Shown here piece by piece: positions 35,207-44,488 of a DNA stretch of 64,000 bases. Position numbers and translations under genes: made by a program. The notes under the pieces are model-generated. The model had not been told where the DNA came from, made no database searches, and worked only from the letters and a program-made list of their open reading frames with translations. The stretch comes from UBA1858 sp045106935 (lineage in GTDB: Bacteria > Pseudomonadota > Gammaproteobacteria > UBA4575). The DNA lies in contig JBGCFN010000019.1 of the NCBI GenBank assembly GCA_045106935.1, positions 1-64,000 of the forward strand. The letters are read 5' to 3'. Every line of letters starts with the position of its first letter. Position 1 is the stretch's first letter.

Positions 35207-37318
35207 TTGTTTCAGCATGCTAGTGACGTTTTAAAATCAACCTTTGGTTTTGAACAGTTTCGTCCTTCACAAGAAAATATAGTTAAAGAACTATTAACAG
35301 GCAATGATGCGTTAGTGCTAATGCCGACGGGGGGTGGAAAATCTTTGTGTTATCAAATTCCAGCAATTGTTCGAGAGGGCACAGGTATTGTTGTGTCACC
35401 ATTAATTGCATTAATGCAAGATCAAGTGGATGCGCTTAAATTGGTTGGTGTAAATGCTGCATTTTTAAATTCTACCTTGGATAATAATGAAGCAAGAGAA
35501 GTAGAACAGAAATTACTAAACAAACAATTAGATATATTATATGTCGCTCCTGAGCGTTTATTAACTGATCGATTTTTGAGTTTGTTAGATAAGTCCACTT
35601 TAGCCTTATTTGCTATCGACGAAGCTCATTGCGTGTCTCAGTGGGGTCATGATTTTAGGCTTGAATATCAACAGCTAAAGTTATTACATGAGCGATATCC
35701 AAATATTCCAAGAATCGCCTTAACAGCCACTGCTGATAAGCGTACGCGTGAAGAGATAATAACGCAGCTTCAATTACAAAATGCTAGTGTCTTCGTTGAT
35801 AGTTTTGATCGTCCAAATATTCGTTACATGATTAGTGAAGGTAATAATCCTAAAAATCGATTATGGGAATTTTTACATGCTAATCATAGTCGTGATGCTG
35901 GAATTGTTTACTGCTTATCACGCAAAAAAGTTGAAGCAATTGCAGACTGGTTAAGTCAGCAAGGCCGAATTGCTTTGCCTTATCATGCAGGTATGTCGGT
36001 CGATATGCGGCAGCATAATCAAAGGCGATTTTTACGCGAGGAAGGGATTATTATTGTTGCCACCATCGCTTTTGGAATGGGCATAGATAAACCAGATGTA
36101 CGTTTTGTTGCGCACCTAAGTTTGCCAAAGAGTATTGAAGCCTTTTACCAAGAAACAGGTCGTGCAGGTAGAGATGGTTTGGCCGCCAATGCGTGGATGG
36201 CATATGGGTTGCAAGATGTGATTACATTACGACAGTTTAGTTTAAACTCAAATGCTAATGATAGGCATAAGCAGATTGAACATAATAAATTGGAAGCAAT
36301 GCTTGGGTTATGTGAATTAATTTCGTGCCGACGTAAAGCGTTGTTAGAGTATTTTGGTGAAGACTCAAATTCTTCATGTGGTAATTGTGATAATTGCATG
36401 GATCCACCAAAGAGTTGGGATGCAACTAAAGCTTCTCAAATGGCGTTATCTTGTATTTATCGTACTGATCAGCGTTTTGGTGTGAACTATATTATTGAGG
36501 TTTTATTGGGCAAGCAAAATGAGCGAATTATACGTAATGGCCATAATCATATTAGTACTTATGGTATTGGAAAAGAAATTGCAGTTGCGGAATGGCGCGT
36601 CATAATACGTCAATTGATTGCAATGGGTTTTCTTGAGATTGATATAGAAAGGCATGGAGCATTGCGTTTAACAGAGCGATGTCGGCCAATTTTGAAAAGC
36701 CAACAAAGTTTACAATTACGTAAAATTCAACAAGAGAAAAAATCAAGTACGTCGAAGAAAAGTAAGCAAGCTATACGTCCACAAGATATGGAGTTATGGG
36801 AATCACTACGTTCATTACGCTTAAATTTAGCAGAAAAAGCAGGAATGCCACCCTATGTTATCTTTCATGATGCAACCTTACATGAAATGCTTAAAGTAAG
36901 GCCAGTGACCAAATTTCAAATGAGCGAAATTTCAGGAGTAGGTGAACAAAAATTAGCACGTTATGGAGATGAATTTTTAAAAGTCATCGCGCAACATCCT
37001 TTGGCCAAGCTTCTTGATAATAATTTATCAGATACCGTTAACGAAACATTAACGCAATTTCAGCATGGACATAATGTTGAAAGCATTGCGAGACAACGTG
37101 AACTCAAAGAATCTACCATCTATATGCATTTGTCTGAAGCTATTGAAATGGGATTGTTAGACGTCAAAAATGTACTGGACTTAACTGAATTGGAATATAA
37201 AGAGATTGTATTTATAATTGAGACACAAAGTGATGATGGTCGATTGAAACCTGTATTTGAAGCTTTAGATGGTGAATACGACTATGGTCAACTGCGTTGT
37301 GTACAAGCATCTATCTAA
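35207..37318 (+). CDS. recQ: ATP-dependent DNA helicase RecQ
   Basis: 703 residues from a TTG at 35207, the only standard start after the in-frame stop at 35162. Helicase motifs: MPTGGGKSLCYQIP (Walker A), IDEAHCVSQWGHDFR (DEAH), TATADKRT and TGRAGRDG. The RecQ zinc site is visible as CELISCRRKALLEYFGE followed by CGNCDNC, then a winged-helix region and an HRDC domain at about 525-600. RecQ unwinds DNA with 3'-5' polarity in recombinational repair. The extra C-terminal helix-turn-helix-like part (about 610-700) is also seen in other long RecQ proteins. Confidence 0.95.
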   Translation: MFQHASDVLKSTFGFEQFRPSQENIVKELLTGNDALVLMPTGGGKSLCYQIPAIVREGTGIVVSPLIALMQDQVDALKLVGVNAAFLNSTLDNNEAREVEQKLLNKQLDILYVAPERLLTDRFLSLLDKSTLALFAIDEAHCVSQWGHDFRLEYQQLKLLHERYPNIPRIALTATADKRTREEIITQLQLQNASVFVDSFDRPNIRYMISEGNNPKNRLWEFLHANHSRDAGIVYCLSRKKVEAIADWLSQQGRIALPYHAGMSVDMRQHNQRRFLREEGIIIVATIAFGMGIDKPDVRFVAHLSLPKSIEAFYQETGRAGRDGLAANAWMAYGLQDVITLRQFSLNSNANDRHKQIEHNKLEAMLGLCELISCRRKALLEYFGEDSNSSCGNCDNCMDPPKSWDATKASQMALSCIYRTDQRFGVNYIIEVLLGKQNERIIRNGHNHISTYGIGKEIAVAEWRVIIRQLIAMGFLEIDIERHGALRLTERCRPILKSQQSLQLRKIQQEKKSSTSKKSKQAIRPQDMELWESLRSLRLNLAEKAGMPPYVIFHDATLHEMLKVRPVTKFQMSEISGVGEQKLARYGDEFLKVIAQHPLAKLLDNNLSDTVNETLTQFQHGHNVESIARQRELKESTIYMHLSEAIEMGLLDVKNVLDLTELEYKEIVFIIETQSDDGRLKPVFEALDGEYDYGQLRCVQASI

Positions 37319-37346
37319 AAATTTAAAGAATTATCTCGATTAGTAT

Positions 37347-38000
37347 TTATAGGCATTTGTACTGAAGAATTTGACCATTATATGGTTTGTCTAGAAAACT
37401 TGTGTCTCCAGTTTTTTCTTGATCATGCGTATATCCTAATGTGACCATTCTTTTGCTAAATGCAGCATGATTGCCTCTGCCTGGATCTACGATGATTACC
37501 TGACTGTCTTTAATAGTATGGTGATTAATGAATTCTGCAAGAAAATTAATATTGTCTTTTTCATATAGTAAGTCGCTGCCAATGATTAAATCAAACACAC
37601 CTAGCTCAGTCTCTATATCGCTCCAGTTAGCTCGCTTAAAGGGAATAATTTTTCCATGATTTAATGAAGTATTCTCTGATAGAAAACTTTCAGCTTCAGG
37701 ATGAATATCAGTCGCACTAATGTCGGCATGTTTGCTATTAAGTAACAGACTAACTAATCCAATACCGCAGCCAATTTCTAAAATTCTTTTATTAGAAAAA
37801 TCGTAGTCCAGCATGAAATGAGCTAATACAATGCTTGAGGGCCAAACAACACCAAAAATTGGCCAGGTTGCGGAGGATATTCCAAGATTTTTTGCAATAT
37901 CGTTTTTATCGGAAAATTGCTGTCTATCTCGCAAGGTTCTTACATGAATATCTGTCTTATCAAACTCAATTGTTTGATAGCGAATCCTAACGGTGGACAT
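37347..38000 (-). CDS. Class I SAM methyltransferase, METTL21/Methyltransf_16-like
   Basis: 217 residues. SAM motif I is ILEIGCGIGLVSLLL (about residue 71), and the Methyltransf_16 signature DLIIGSDLLYEKDN follows near 135. This family includes lysine methyltransferases acting on proteins, and bacterial members are mostly uncharacterised. WPSSIVLA before motif I is typical of the family. It is convergent with recQ, and another small gene lies 41 bases upstream on the same strand. Confidence 0.85.
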   Translation of the reverse strand: MSTVRIRYQTIEFDKTDIHVRTLRDRQQFSDKNDIAKNLGISSATWPIFGVVWPSSIVLAHFMLDYDFSNKRILEIGCGIGLVSLLLNSKHADISATDIHPEAESFLSENTSLNHGKIIPFKRANWSDIETELGVFDLIIGSDLLYEKDNINFLAEFINHHTIKDSQVIIVDPGRGNHAAFSKRMVTLGYTHDQEKTGDTSFLDKPYNGQILQYKCL

Positions 38001-38041
38001 AGCTAACTTGTAAAGCCATTATATTGTTAGCAGTAGGTTAG

Positions 38042-38296
38042 TTATTTTTTTGTCGATATAGTTTGCTGCACTCGAGCACGTTTACCAAATTGGCGCTCAT
38101 TTAATAATTCAATATTTTCTTCAGTGGCTCGTCTCACAGATTCCAAATTACCTTGGCGGTAACCGCTAATTTTATTTGTGCCTTGAACAATTACATATTG
38201 ATGCCAATCATCACCTTCAGTGCCCGAAGGTGGGTCAATAGGTTCTATTGATTGAATTGTATAAAATTGGGATGTACTTTCAGAATTTTCGCTCAT
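38042..38296 (-). CDS. Small conserved hypothetical protein
   Basis: 84 residues, acidic-then-basic, no signal or membrane segment. The phrase DDWHQYVIVQGTNKISGYRQG suggests a small conserved domain; I recall similar short proteins in proteobacteria but cannot name a family. It precedes the methyltransferase on the same strand, so it may share a transcript with it. Confidence 0.65.
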   Translation of the reverse strand: MSENSESTSQFYTIQSIEPIDPPSGTEGDDWHQYVIVQGTNKISGYRQGNLESVRRATEENIELLNERQFGKRARVQQTISTKK

Positions 38297-38540
38297 TACG
38301 TCTATAAAGGGTCAGGTAGTAATTAAAATTAATGCCACCTTATGACCACACGAATCATATGGAACGCTCGATAATATAGCGACATGTATCATTATTATAC
38401 AGGTTTATGAAAATTCTTGATAGAGGTATATTCTTGAAATTGAATGATGTACAGACACATTAATAGATTCTCATATAAATTGGTATTATGATTGTTTATA
38501 CAGTCGCGTCATCTAATTCACTTAATTAGGAGTGATAACA

Positions 38541-38786
38541 ATGTCTTTTTCACCTGAAAATATTGCAGAGTTAAATTTGCTGTTAGCTTTCGATCTTTCC
38601 ACCACTAGGACAGGGATAAAAATTCATAAAACTGCAAATTCTGATGTTAAATCAGCGGCGAGTAGTTTGTATGAAAAAGGGTTTATTTCTCAAGTGGATG
38701 GTGGCTATTTAACAAGTTCAGGTATGGCGGCAGCAGAACATGTGCAATCTTTATTTATGTCGTTAAACCCATCTACGATTAAGTAG
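38541..38786 (+). CDS. TIGR02647-family small DNA-binding-like protein
   Basis: 81 residues from the ATG at 38541, which has a TAGGAG ribosome-binding site. The sequence follows the TIGR02647 pattern of gammaproteobacteria (SFSPENIAELNLLLAFDLS at the start, SLYEKGFISQVDGGYLTSSG in the middle), likely a winged-helix fold. The function is unknown. It has its own promoter region and is convergent with the SPOR gene. Confidence 0.82.
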   Translation: MSFSPENIAELNLLLAFDLSTTRTGIKIHKTANSDVKSAASSLYEKGFISQVDGGYLTSSGMAAAEHVQSLFMSLNPSTIK

Positions 38787-38812
38787 CCAAAATTACATCT
38801 ATTGAATTAATG

Positions 38813-39310
38813 TTAATAACTATCTAATAATTGAAAATTATTATTTGGGTTTAAATTTATTTTTTGTTTGGAACTGGAGATTTGATCAAGTCTCTGGTGA
38901 TGGATTCTTATATAGCCTTGTCCTTGAAAGATGAATAATTCGCCGTCCAAGTAAAATGCTTTGGCATCCAATTCTGAGATTAGGATATTGAATTTCTCGA
39001 TGGTACTGTGTGGTTTATTTAAATCAACGTATCCTGTTCGGCGGATAAAGGCATCTTTAAAGCCTGTCTTTTTTAATTTTGCTAGAAGTGGCTTAGCACT
39101 TTCTTTAGATGTAAATTCACCCACTGTCACTCGTGACATGTTTTGATAAGTGAATGTATGGACATTTTCAAAATTTTTAACTAGCTGTTTGCTATTATTG
39201 GCAAATTTCTCATAAGTTCCGATTTGAACTGCATATATTTCGGTTCTTTGCGCCACTGCTGCAGTGGAGTAAGAGAAAACAAGTAACAGTAAAAGCCCAA
39301 GCCGAATCAT
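38813..39310 (-). CDS. Exported SPOR-domain protein
   Basis: 165 residues with a Sec signal peptide (about 1-20, ending AVAQ). A SPOR-like domain lies at about residues 24-95: IYAVQIGTYEKFANNSKQL, then RVTVGEFTSKESAKPLLAKLK. SPOR domains bind denuded peptidoglycan at division sites. The C-terminal 70 residues match no family I know. Monocistronic. Confidence 0.82.
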   Translation of the reverse strand: MIRLGLLLLLVFSYSTAAVAQRTEIYAVQIGTYEKFANNSKQLVKNFENVHTFTYQNMSRVTVGEFTSKESAKPLLAKLKKTGFKDAFIRRTGYVDLNKPHSTIEKFNILISELDAKAFYLDGELFIFQGQGYIRIHHQRLDQISSSKQKINLNPNNNFQLLDSY

Positions 39311-39445
39311 AAAAATTTCAATTAGTTTGTAATAGTTTACTGTGTCTATTTAATAAGCTAGCGTCAGTAATTTTTATCGGGGACATCGTACCGCCCATTT
39401 ATAATTTGTCCAATTTTGGGCGTGTATCCCTGGGTTAGCAGGGGC

Positions 39446-41143
39446 TTAGTGATAGTCCTCATATAAAGAAAATAAGAAATGTACTAAATTATCGATATCC
39501 GTTGCTTTGATTTCCATTTGTTGTAATTCACTATCGGGATTTCTCATTTGCCCGTTTAAACTATTCTTTGAAGCATTCAAATAGAATCCCATCACGGCAT
39601 GTAAATCACTTATCTGTCCATTATGCATATAGGGCGCTGTATGACCTAAATTTCTTAAAGTAGGTGTCTTAAACGTTGCTAAGGAGCGTTGCAATGCAAT
39701 ATCTTTGGATGAGCACTTATTGTCTGCTGGACAGAATATATTAAGTAAAGATTCTTGTGGGTTGGGAAAATCATCATTAAATAATATATTCCAAGCACCA
39801 AGATCTGTGTGTTGAGAATTAGATTGTTGAGCTACTTTTCTAAATACGCCTTTTCTGTCGGGATGAATATTTGTTGCAGGTAAATACGTGTTAGCATTTT
39901 TATTTCTTGCTGCATTGTTTGGCACAGGTAATTTATTGAATGAGTTGATGCCATGAATTGCTTCGTATTCAACTTGCGATACACCTATATTATGAAATTT
40001 AAAATCTGTAAAGTGAGGAGCCGCATGGCATGCAATGCAATTCCCTGTGCTGATGGATGAATGATTATCCTGATTAAAAAAAACTTTTAAGCCCTCAAGT
40101 TCTTTATTACTGAATTTATAAGCTTGATCATGGAATCGGAATTGTCCATTTTCAGTATTTTCATTTTTTGTAACAAATTTGAGTGTATTATTTTTCTCTA
40201 AGGAATTAATTAAAGAGAGAAGGCGAGCACTGTATTCCAAGTCGGATTCATTGTCTTGTGGTGAAACAGGTAATTGGTTTAGTGTGAGGAATGTATCGTA
40301 AGGTGATAATGCCAGTTCATCTTGCGAGAATTGCAAATCACTTATATAGACCTCAAGTAATGACGCTATGGCTTGAAGAATTTCATTGCAGGAACTCTTG
40401 TTAACATTTATTTGGTAGTTTGAGTCAATTAAATATTCTGTAGGTAATTCTTCTCCAGAAGAATATTTGCCTGACAACATTTCGGTATACGAAATACTGC
40501 CGAATTCTTGAGCAATGTCTCCATTGCCATTATCGTTTTTTATGACATTACAAATATGTTCAGATGCTAGCGCTCTTTCATTCGGAAGCCATCCAAAATT
40601 ACGTTGTGTCAAAGTGCCTATGATTAGCTCTTGTAGTGATGAAAATTCACCATCTGCATGAAACAACAAATAATCTTTATCAACAAACGATGAGATCAAT
40701 TGTGGAGAATTTCTAACTGTCACAGTTTGCTTATCATTTCGCGCCGAAAGTGGACTACGTGAGGCAAAGTCTGAGTATGCACGCATTCCTAATTCTTTTT
40801 GATTGAGATGCTCATCAACCATATGACACGTTCGGCAACTAAATGAGCTTCCTTTAAATGGACTTGTGGCAAATGGAATTTGGTAAGGAGGCAAACCAAA
40901 AAATCGATATGTTTTATCTAATTTAGCGTCACCTTGTTCTAGTGGCTGATTATAATCGCCACCTTGATGAATATACTGATAAAAGTACTCTGCGAATCTG
41001 GTTTCTAGAAATAAACGTTCACCATGGAAAACTTCAGCAGGTTCGAATTCTTCTTCGCTTGCAGAGAGAATATGAGAGAAAATTAGACTATTGAATAAAA
41101 ATATTCGAATAATCGCTTTACAAATAGAGGGTAATTGCATCAT
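39446..41143 (-). CDS. MauG/cytochrome c peroxidase-type dihaem protein
   Basis: 565 residues with an N-terminal signal peptide. Two c-type haem motifs are seen: CRTCH at about residue 100 and CIACH at about 370. The family-typical block FKTPTLRNLGHTAPYMHNGQ is near residue 505. The length exceeds the usual 320-380 residues because of a long insert between the haems. Dihaem peroxidases reduce peroxide; MauG-like members oxidise protein or small-molecule substrates in the periplasm. It follows the 483-residue exported protein but is separated by a terminator, so it may have its own promoter. Confidence 0.87.
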   Translation of the reverse strand: MMQLPSICKAIIRIFLFNSLIFSHILSASEEEFEPAEVFHGERLFLETRFAEYFYQYIHQGGDYNQPLEQGDAKLDKTYRFFGLPPYQIPFATSPFKGSSFSCRTCHMVDEHLNQKELGMRAYSDFASRSPLSARNDKQTVTVRNSPQLISSFVDKDYLLFHADGEFSSLQELIIGTLTQRNFGWLPNERALASEHICNVIKNDNGNGDIAQEFGSISYTEMLSGKYSSGEELPTEYLIDSNYQINVNKSSCNEILQAIASLLEVYISDLQFSQDELALSPYDTFLTLNQLPVSPQDNESDLEYSARLLSLINSLEKNNTLKFVTKNENTENGQFRFHDQAYKFSNKELEGLKVFFNQDNHSSISTGNCIACHAAPHFTDFKFHNIGVSQVEYEAIHGINSFNKLPVPNNAARNKNANTYLPATNIHPDRKGVFRKVAQQSNSQHTDLGAWNILFNDDFPNPQESLLNIFCPADNKCSSKDIALQRSLATFKTPTLRNLGHTAPYMHNGQISDLHAVMGFYLNASKNSLNGQMRNPDSELQQMEIKATDIDNLVHFLFSLYEDYH

Positions 41144-41175
41144 CGCTCTATTATAAACGACTATGGTAAAAGACG

Positions 41176-41213
41176 TAAAAAACTCCGATCAAATTCTTGG
41201 TCGGAGTCTTTTT
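41176..41213 (-). terminator. Terminator after the 483-residue exported protein gene
   Basis: Read on the minus strand, GACTCCGA and TCGGAGT (plus positions 41201-41208 and 41182-41188) form a GC-rich stem followed by a run of T, a classic rho-independent terminator. It separates the upstream gene from the dihaem cytochrome gene. Confidence 0.85.
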
Positions 41214-41237
41214 GTTTAAGTTAGATTAAATTATAAG

Positions 41238-42689
41238 CTACGGTACAGGGGTAACAGGCTTTTCTACAGTCGGGTATTTTAATTTGACTGCATTTCCCAG
41301 GTCTTCAGCATGTGGATTAGTTTCCCCTTTATTGGTGAGATAGGGGTCAGTGTAAGTTCCATATTCACCGGGTTGTAGTGTGTATGTGACTTCTTTTTCA
41401 CCGAGGCCAGCATTAGCCAAATATTTACTTGGATTATCCCAACTTTGACCATCTAAATTTGCAAAGAATTTTATATCGACTAATACTCCATCACATAATG
41501 GGGTTATTTCTTCGTAATTAGTAGGCCAACCCGCAGCGCCAGTCGTTTTTGGATAATTACTCCAATCGCCACCTTTTAATGGACAGGCGCCACCGCCACC
41601 AAAAGCGGCTCGATTTGGATGATGCACACCATACACGGGTAAACCTTTTGCGGCTGCTACTGTACCATTTTCTAAATGAAATCTGGGTTCGTAGGTGACT
41701 TCAGTTTTGACATCTTGATTGGTAGATTTTACATGCTCGAAATATTCACCATCGGGGCGCACATATTGAAAATCACCATTATCAGGATTATCGAACACCG
41801 CGGTGATGAATAAGTATGGCTCGTTAAAGAAAGGGCGCTCAATTAAATAGAATTCAGCATTTGTTTTGCTTACATCAACCGCTTGCCAATCAACAGAGTT
41901 TTCATCTTCACCGCCAACATTAACCCATGCTTTTGCATCAGGGAATAAGTCAACACGAAGCACTTTGGTATAAAGTTCATTAATATCAAGGCCTGCACGC
42001 TTTCCTAATGGGCCAATTTTATTTGCACCTGGCTGATTGAATGAGTAATCCACAGCTTTTCTTGCGTAAGGATATTGATTGGCCGACATAGTGCAATAGA
42101 AGTGAGGTAAATCGATCGCTGTATGATTATCATATTTGCCCTTGTACTTTGGATGATTAATAGGTAAATCAATAAAATTAAGACGACCATCTTCCGTTAC
42201 TTCTTGGTGAGGATGTTTGTAACCATCCCAACTCTCTTCAGGTAGGTAGCTTGCATAGTCTGACTCAATTGTCGCTAAATTGTCGTTGCTAAATAAATCA
42301 TCCCCTTTCATTAATCCTTGAGCATCTTTTCTTTTGTACTCACGAATCGTGCCATTATCTTGCACGCGCCATAAACCATGTTTGCCTTCACCTATCATTG
42401 TCATTGTTTGTTCTACAACATTAACGAAGCGATAAGTATAGTTAGTATTCATGTAACCTGAGAAAAATGGTAAATGTGGGACTTTAGAATGAGTCGTGCT
42501 AGGTCTGCCTTGACCGACAAGCAGTCTTTGTCCGTCATGATCAGTAATTGCTTGATCACTTGTGTAGTAGTAAGGGTCACCTTTAGTGAGATCTTTAATA
42601 TGTTCTACCTCATCGGCTTGCAGACTGATACAAGCAACAAGTGTAATTAAACAAAATATATTTAATTTAAAAGCATGTTTATATTTCAT
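41238..42689 (-). CDS. Exported protein of unknown family
   Basis: 483 residues with a signal peptide (about 1-25, CISLQA). The mature protein is hydrophilic, rich in Tyr, Asn, Pro and Gly, with few Cys (three to four) and no haem motif. I do not recognise a domain. The segments VGQGRPSTTHSKVPHLPFFSG-like (VGQGRPSTTH) near 55 and GAACPLKGGDWSNYPK-like (GGACPLKGGDW) near 370 look like conserved loops. It lies 33 bases downstream of the cupin gene and upstream of a dihaem cytochrome, so it may be a periplasmic partner or substrate of them. A function cannot be assigned. Confidence 0.75.
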   Translation of the reverse strand: MKYKHAFKLNIFCLITLVACISLQADEVEHIKDLTKGDPYYYTSDQAITDHDGQRLLVGQGRPSTTHSKVPHLPFFSGYMNTNYTYRFVNVVEQTMTMIGEGKHGLWRVQDNGTIREYKRKDAQGLMKGDDLFSNDNLATIESDYASYLPEESWDGYKHPHQEVTEDGRLNFIDLPINHPKYKGKYDNHTAIDLPHFYCTMSANQYPYARKAVDYSFNQPGANKIGPLGKRAGLDINELYTKVLRVDLFPDAKAWVNVGGEDENSVDWQAVDVSKTNAEFYLIERPFFNEPYLFITAVFDNPDNGDFQYVRPDGEYFEHVKSTNQDVKTEVTYEPRFHLENGTVAAAKGLPVYGVHHPNRAAFGGGGACPLKGGDWSNYPKTTGAAGWPTNYEEITPLCDGVLVDIKFFANLDGQSWDNPSKYLANAGLGEKEVTYTLQPGEYGTYTDPYLTNKGETNPHAEDLGNAVKLKYPTVEKPVTPVP

Positions 42690-42722
42690 TGTTCATTACT
42701 CCAATGTTTCATATTAGACTAA

Positions 42723-43160
42723 TTAAATTTCGCCAGAAGCTCTTTGCCCGCAATAGAATCCAATGCCATAGGATTCGGACGTAAAAGTTATTTTTGCACC
42801 TTTATCAAAATAGACAACATCACCTGCTACCGCGTTAAATGACTCACCATTTTCTTCTGAAATTGTCATTTCTCCATCAACAATTATTTTTGCTTCATCA
42901 TATGTATAGGTGTAATCAAGAGGATTACCTTTTTCCATTCTGAAAAAACCACATGAAATAGGAGAATCTGGATCATTTGATGACACAGTATCGCTTAAAA
43001 ATGCATTCACTCCTTCAATATTGAGAGAGCTGAGATCCATCGCTTGTGCGTTTTTGAATATTTTCATTTTATGGGTATGTTCATCAGCAATGGCAGCACT
43101 AGTAAAAACAGCAGCGCAGGTAGATATCAAGCAGGTAAATAGTAAATCTCTTGTTGACAT
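42723..43160 (-). CDS. Exported EutQ-like cupin protein
   Basis: 145 residues with a Sec signal peptide (about 1-25, AAIADE). The core is a single-domain cupin of the EutQ type: LDYTYTYDEAKIIVDGEMTISEENG, then GDVVYFDKGAKITFTS and a YCGQR ending. Cytoplasmic EutQ homologues are known, but an exported one is unusual. It is followed by the 483-residue exported gene with 33 bases between them. A possible role is binding of a small metabolite in the periplasm; this is inferred. Confidence 0.82.
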   Translation of the reverse strand: MSTRDLLFTCLISTCAAVFTSAAIADEHTHKMKIFKNAQAMDLSSLNIEGVNAFLSDTVSSNDPDSPISCGFFRMEKGNPLDYTYTYDEAKIIVDGEMTISEENGESFNAVAGDVVYFDKGAKITFTSESYGIGFYCGQRASGEI

Positions 43161-43245
43161 GTAAGTCTCCTAAGTGAGAATAATTGATTTTATTTTACAC
43201 TTAAGATAGTCGTAGAAGTGCTTTCAAAGAGCAATAAGGAAAATT

Positions 43246-43270
43246 CCCTAATGGAAGAATTTTATTAGGG
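43246..43270. repeat. Inverted repeat upstream of cupin gene
   Basis: CCCTAAT (43246-43252) and ATTAGGG (43264-43270) form a 7-bp stem between the LuxR-type gene and the cupin gene. There is no T-run, so it may be an operator for the regulator or a weak terminator of its gene. Confidence 0.4.
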
Positions 43271-43288
43271 TGATATAGAAAATTTATT

Positions 43289-44074
43289 TCATCCCAGCCA
43301 GGGAGCGCATTTTCTAATTAGCTCTACTTGATTTGTTACATTTAACCTTCTTCTTGCATCTCGTAATTGATTATCAATCGTTCTGACGGATTTACCCAAT
43401 TCATCTGCAATCTGTTTATAACTCATGCCTTTTGCCGCCAGCTTTATTGCTTCCAGCTCAGATTTGCTAGGTTTCTTGAACATTTGGTGAAGTGTTGGGT
43501 TGTGCCAATAATTACTAATTCCTGCAAGAGGGGCAAAAAATGTTGTGCAAAAGTGATGCATAAACTCTACTTCATGTTGCATCCATGTGTGATGCTTTTT
43601 ACTATGATCAACACATGATATGCCGATTGGTTCTCCGTCCCAAACAAGTCGTTGCATCATCATAGATTTACATTCAACTTGAAGTAATGGGTCTCGTATT
43701 CCTTCTAGTAGTGGATTATTTTCAATATCTTCATATTTGACAGGCGTATCTTCTTGCCAAACCTTCTGTATTGAAGAGTGTTGGTTAGACATAACGAATG
43801 TTTCTAATCCAGGTGCATGAGAGTCAGGATTACTATAGTCTGATAAAGGGGAGTAATTAATATCAGTTGGTGTTGCAAATCCTGCGTCAGCTCTACATAC
43901 ATTAAGTGACCTTCCCATGAATTCTAATGCTATACGTACAGTATCTTTTGGGCTCTCAATGGAAATGATCATGCGTGCGACACAATCGAGCATGTCTGCA
44001 GATGTATTATTCTCATTGGCATCAATAAAGTATGACTTTAAATCTTTAATTGATGGTTGTTCTTCTCGGTACAT
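43289..44074 (-). CDS. GAF-like/LuxR-type transcriptional regulator
   Basis: 261 residues. The first 190 residues resemble a GAF-type sensor (GEPIGISCVDHSKKHHTW at about 150-168). The last 60 residues are a LuxR helix-turn-helix: KSELEAIKLAAKGMSYKQIADELGKSVRTIDNQL (in pieces: LAAKGMSYKQIADELGKS, VRTIDNQLRDARRRLNV). It lies immediately upstream of the cupin gene on the same strand and is divergent from a small membrane protein gene. It probably controls the cupin/exported protein/cytochrome genes. Confidence 0.87.
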   Translation of the reverse strand: MYREEQPSIKDLKSYFIDANENNTSADMLDCVARMIISIESPKDTVRIALEFMGRSLNVCRADAGFATPTDINYSPLSDYSNPDSHAPGLETFVMSNQHSSIQKVWQEDTPVKYEDIENNPLLEGIRDPLLQVECKSMMMQRLVWDGEPIGISCVDHSKKHHTWMQHEVEFMHHFCTTFFAPLAGISNYWHNPTLHQMFKKPSKSELEAIKLAAKGMSYKQIADELGKSVRTIDNQLRDARRRLNVTNQVELIRKCAPWLG

Positions 44075-44118
44075 AATTGAATAAAGATTATTTAACGGAT
44101 TTCTATTATAATAATTGT

Positions 44119-44454
44119 ATGAATTGGATTTATGCCATCTTTGCTACCGTTATATCTTACACGCTTTTTTCATACTTTGGTTTGAGAACTGGTGCTGCTT
44201 CGACATTTAAAGACGCTGCTTTATCTCCGTTTACTAATATTATTGATTTGGCTTTGGTATTGACGGGGAGTGCAGGCTTTGGTGTTGCCACTTATTTTGC
44301 TTTGAAAAGCTCATCTTATGCAGTACCAATAATTATATCTTTAGGTCTGATTGTGTCATTTATATTTGCGACAATTTTCTCTGATGGAAAAATTACTATT
44401 GAAAGACTGGTTGGGTTACTTGTGATTGTGCTGGGTATAGTATTAATCAAATAA
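44119..44454 (+). CDS. Small DMT-like membrane protein
   Basis: 111 residues from an ATG at 44119; a TTG at 44077 would add 14 residues without a helix. Four hydrophobic segments fill the protein, and the GLLVIVLGIVLIK ending resembles the last helix of EamA/SMR-type drug/metabolite transporters. At half the size of EamA it may work as a dimer, as SMR transporters do. Substrate unknown. The ribosome-binding site is weak. Confidence 0.7.
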   Translation: MNWIYAIFATVISYTLFSYFGLRTGAASTFKDAALSPFTNIIDLALVLTGSAGFGVATYFALKSSSYAVPIIISLGLIVSFIFATIFSDGKITIERLVGLLVIVLGIVLIK

Positions 44455-44488
44455 AATCATAGCTTAATAAATTTCTAATAATAATTTT

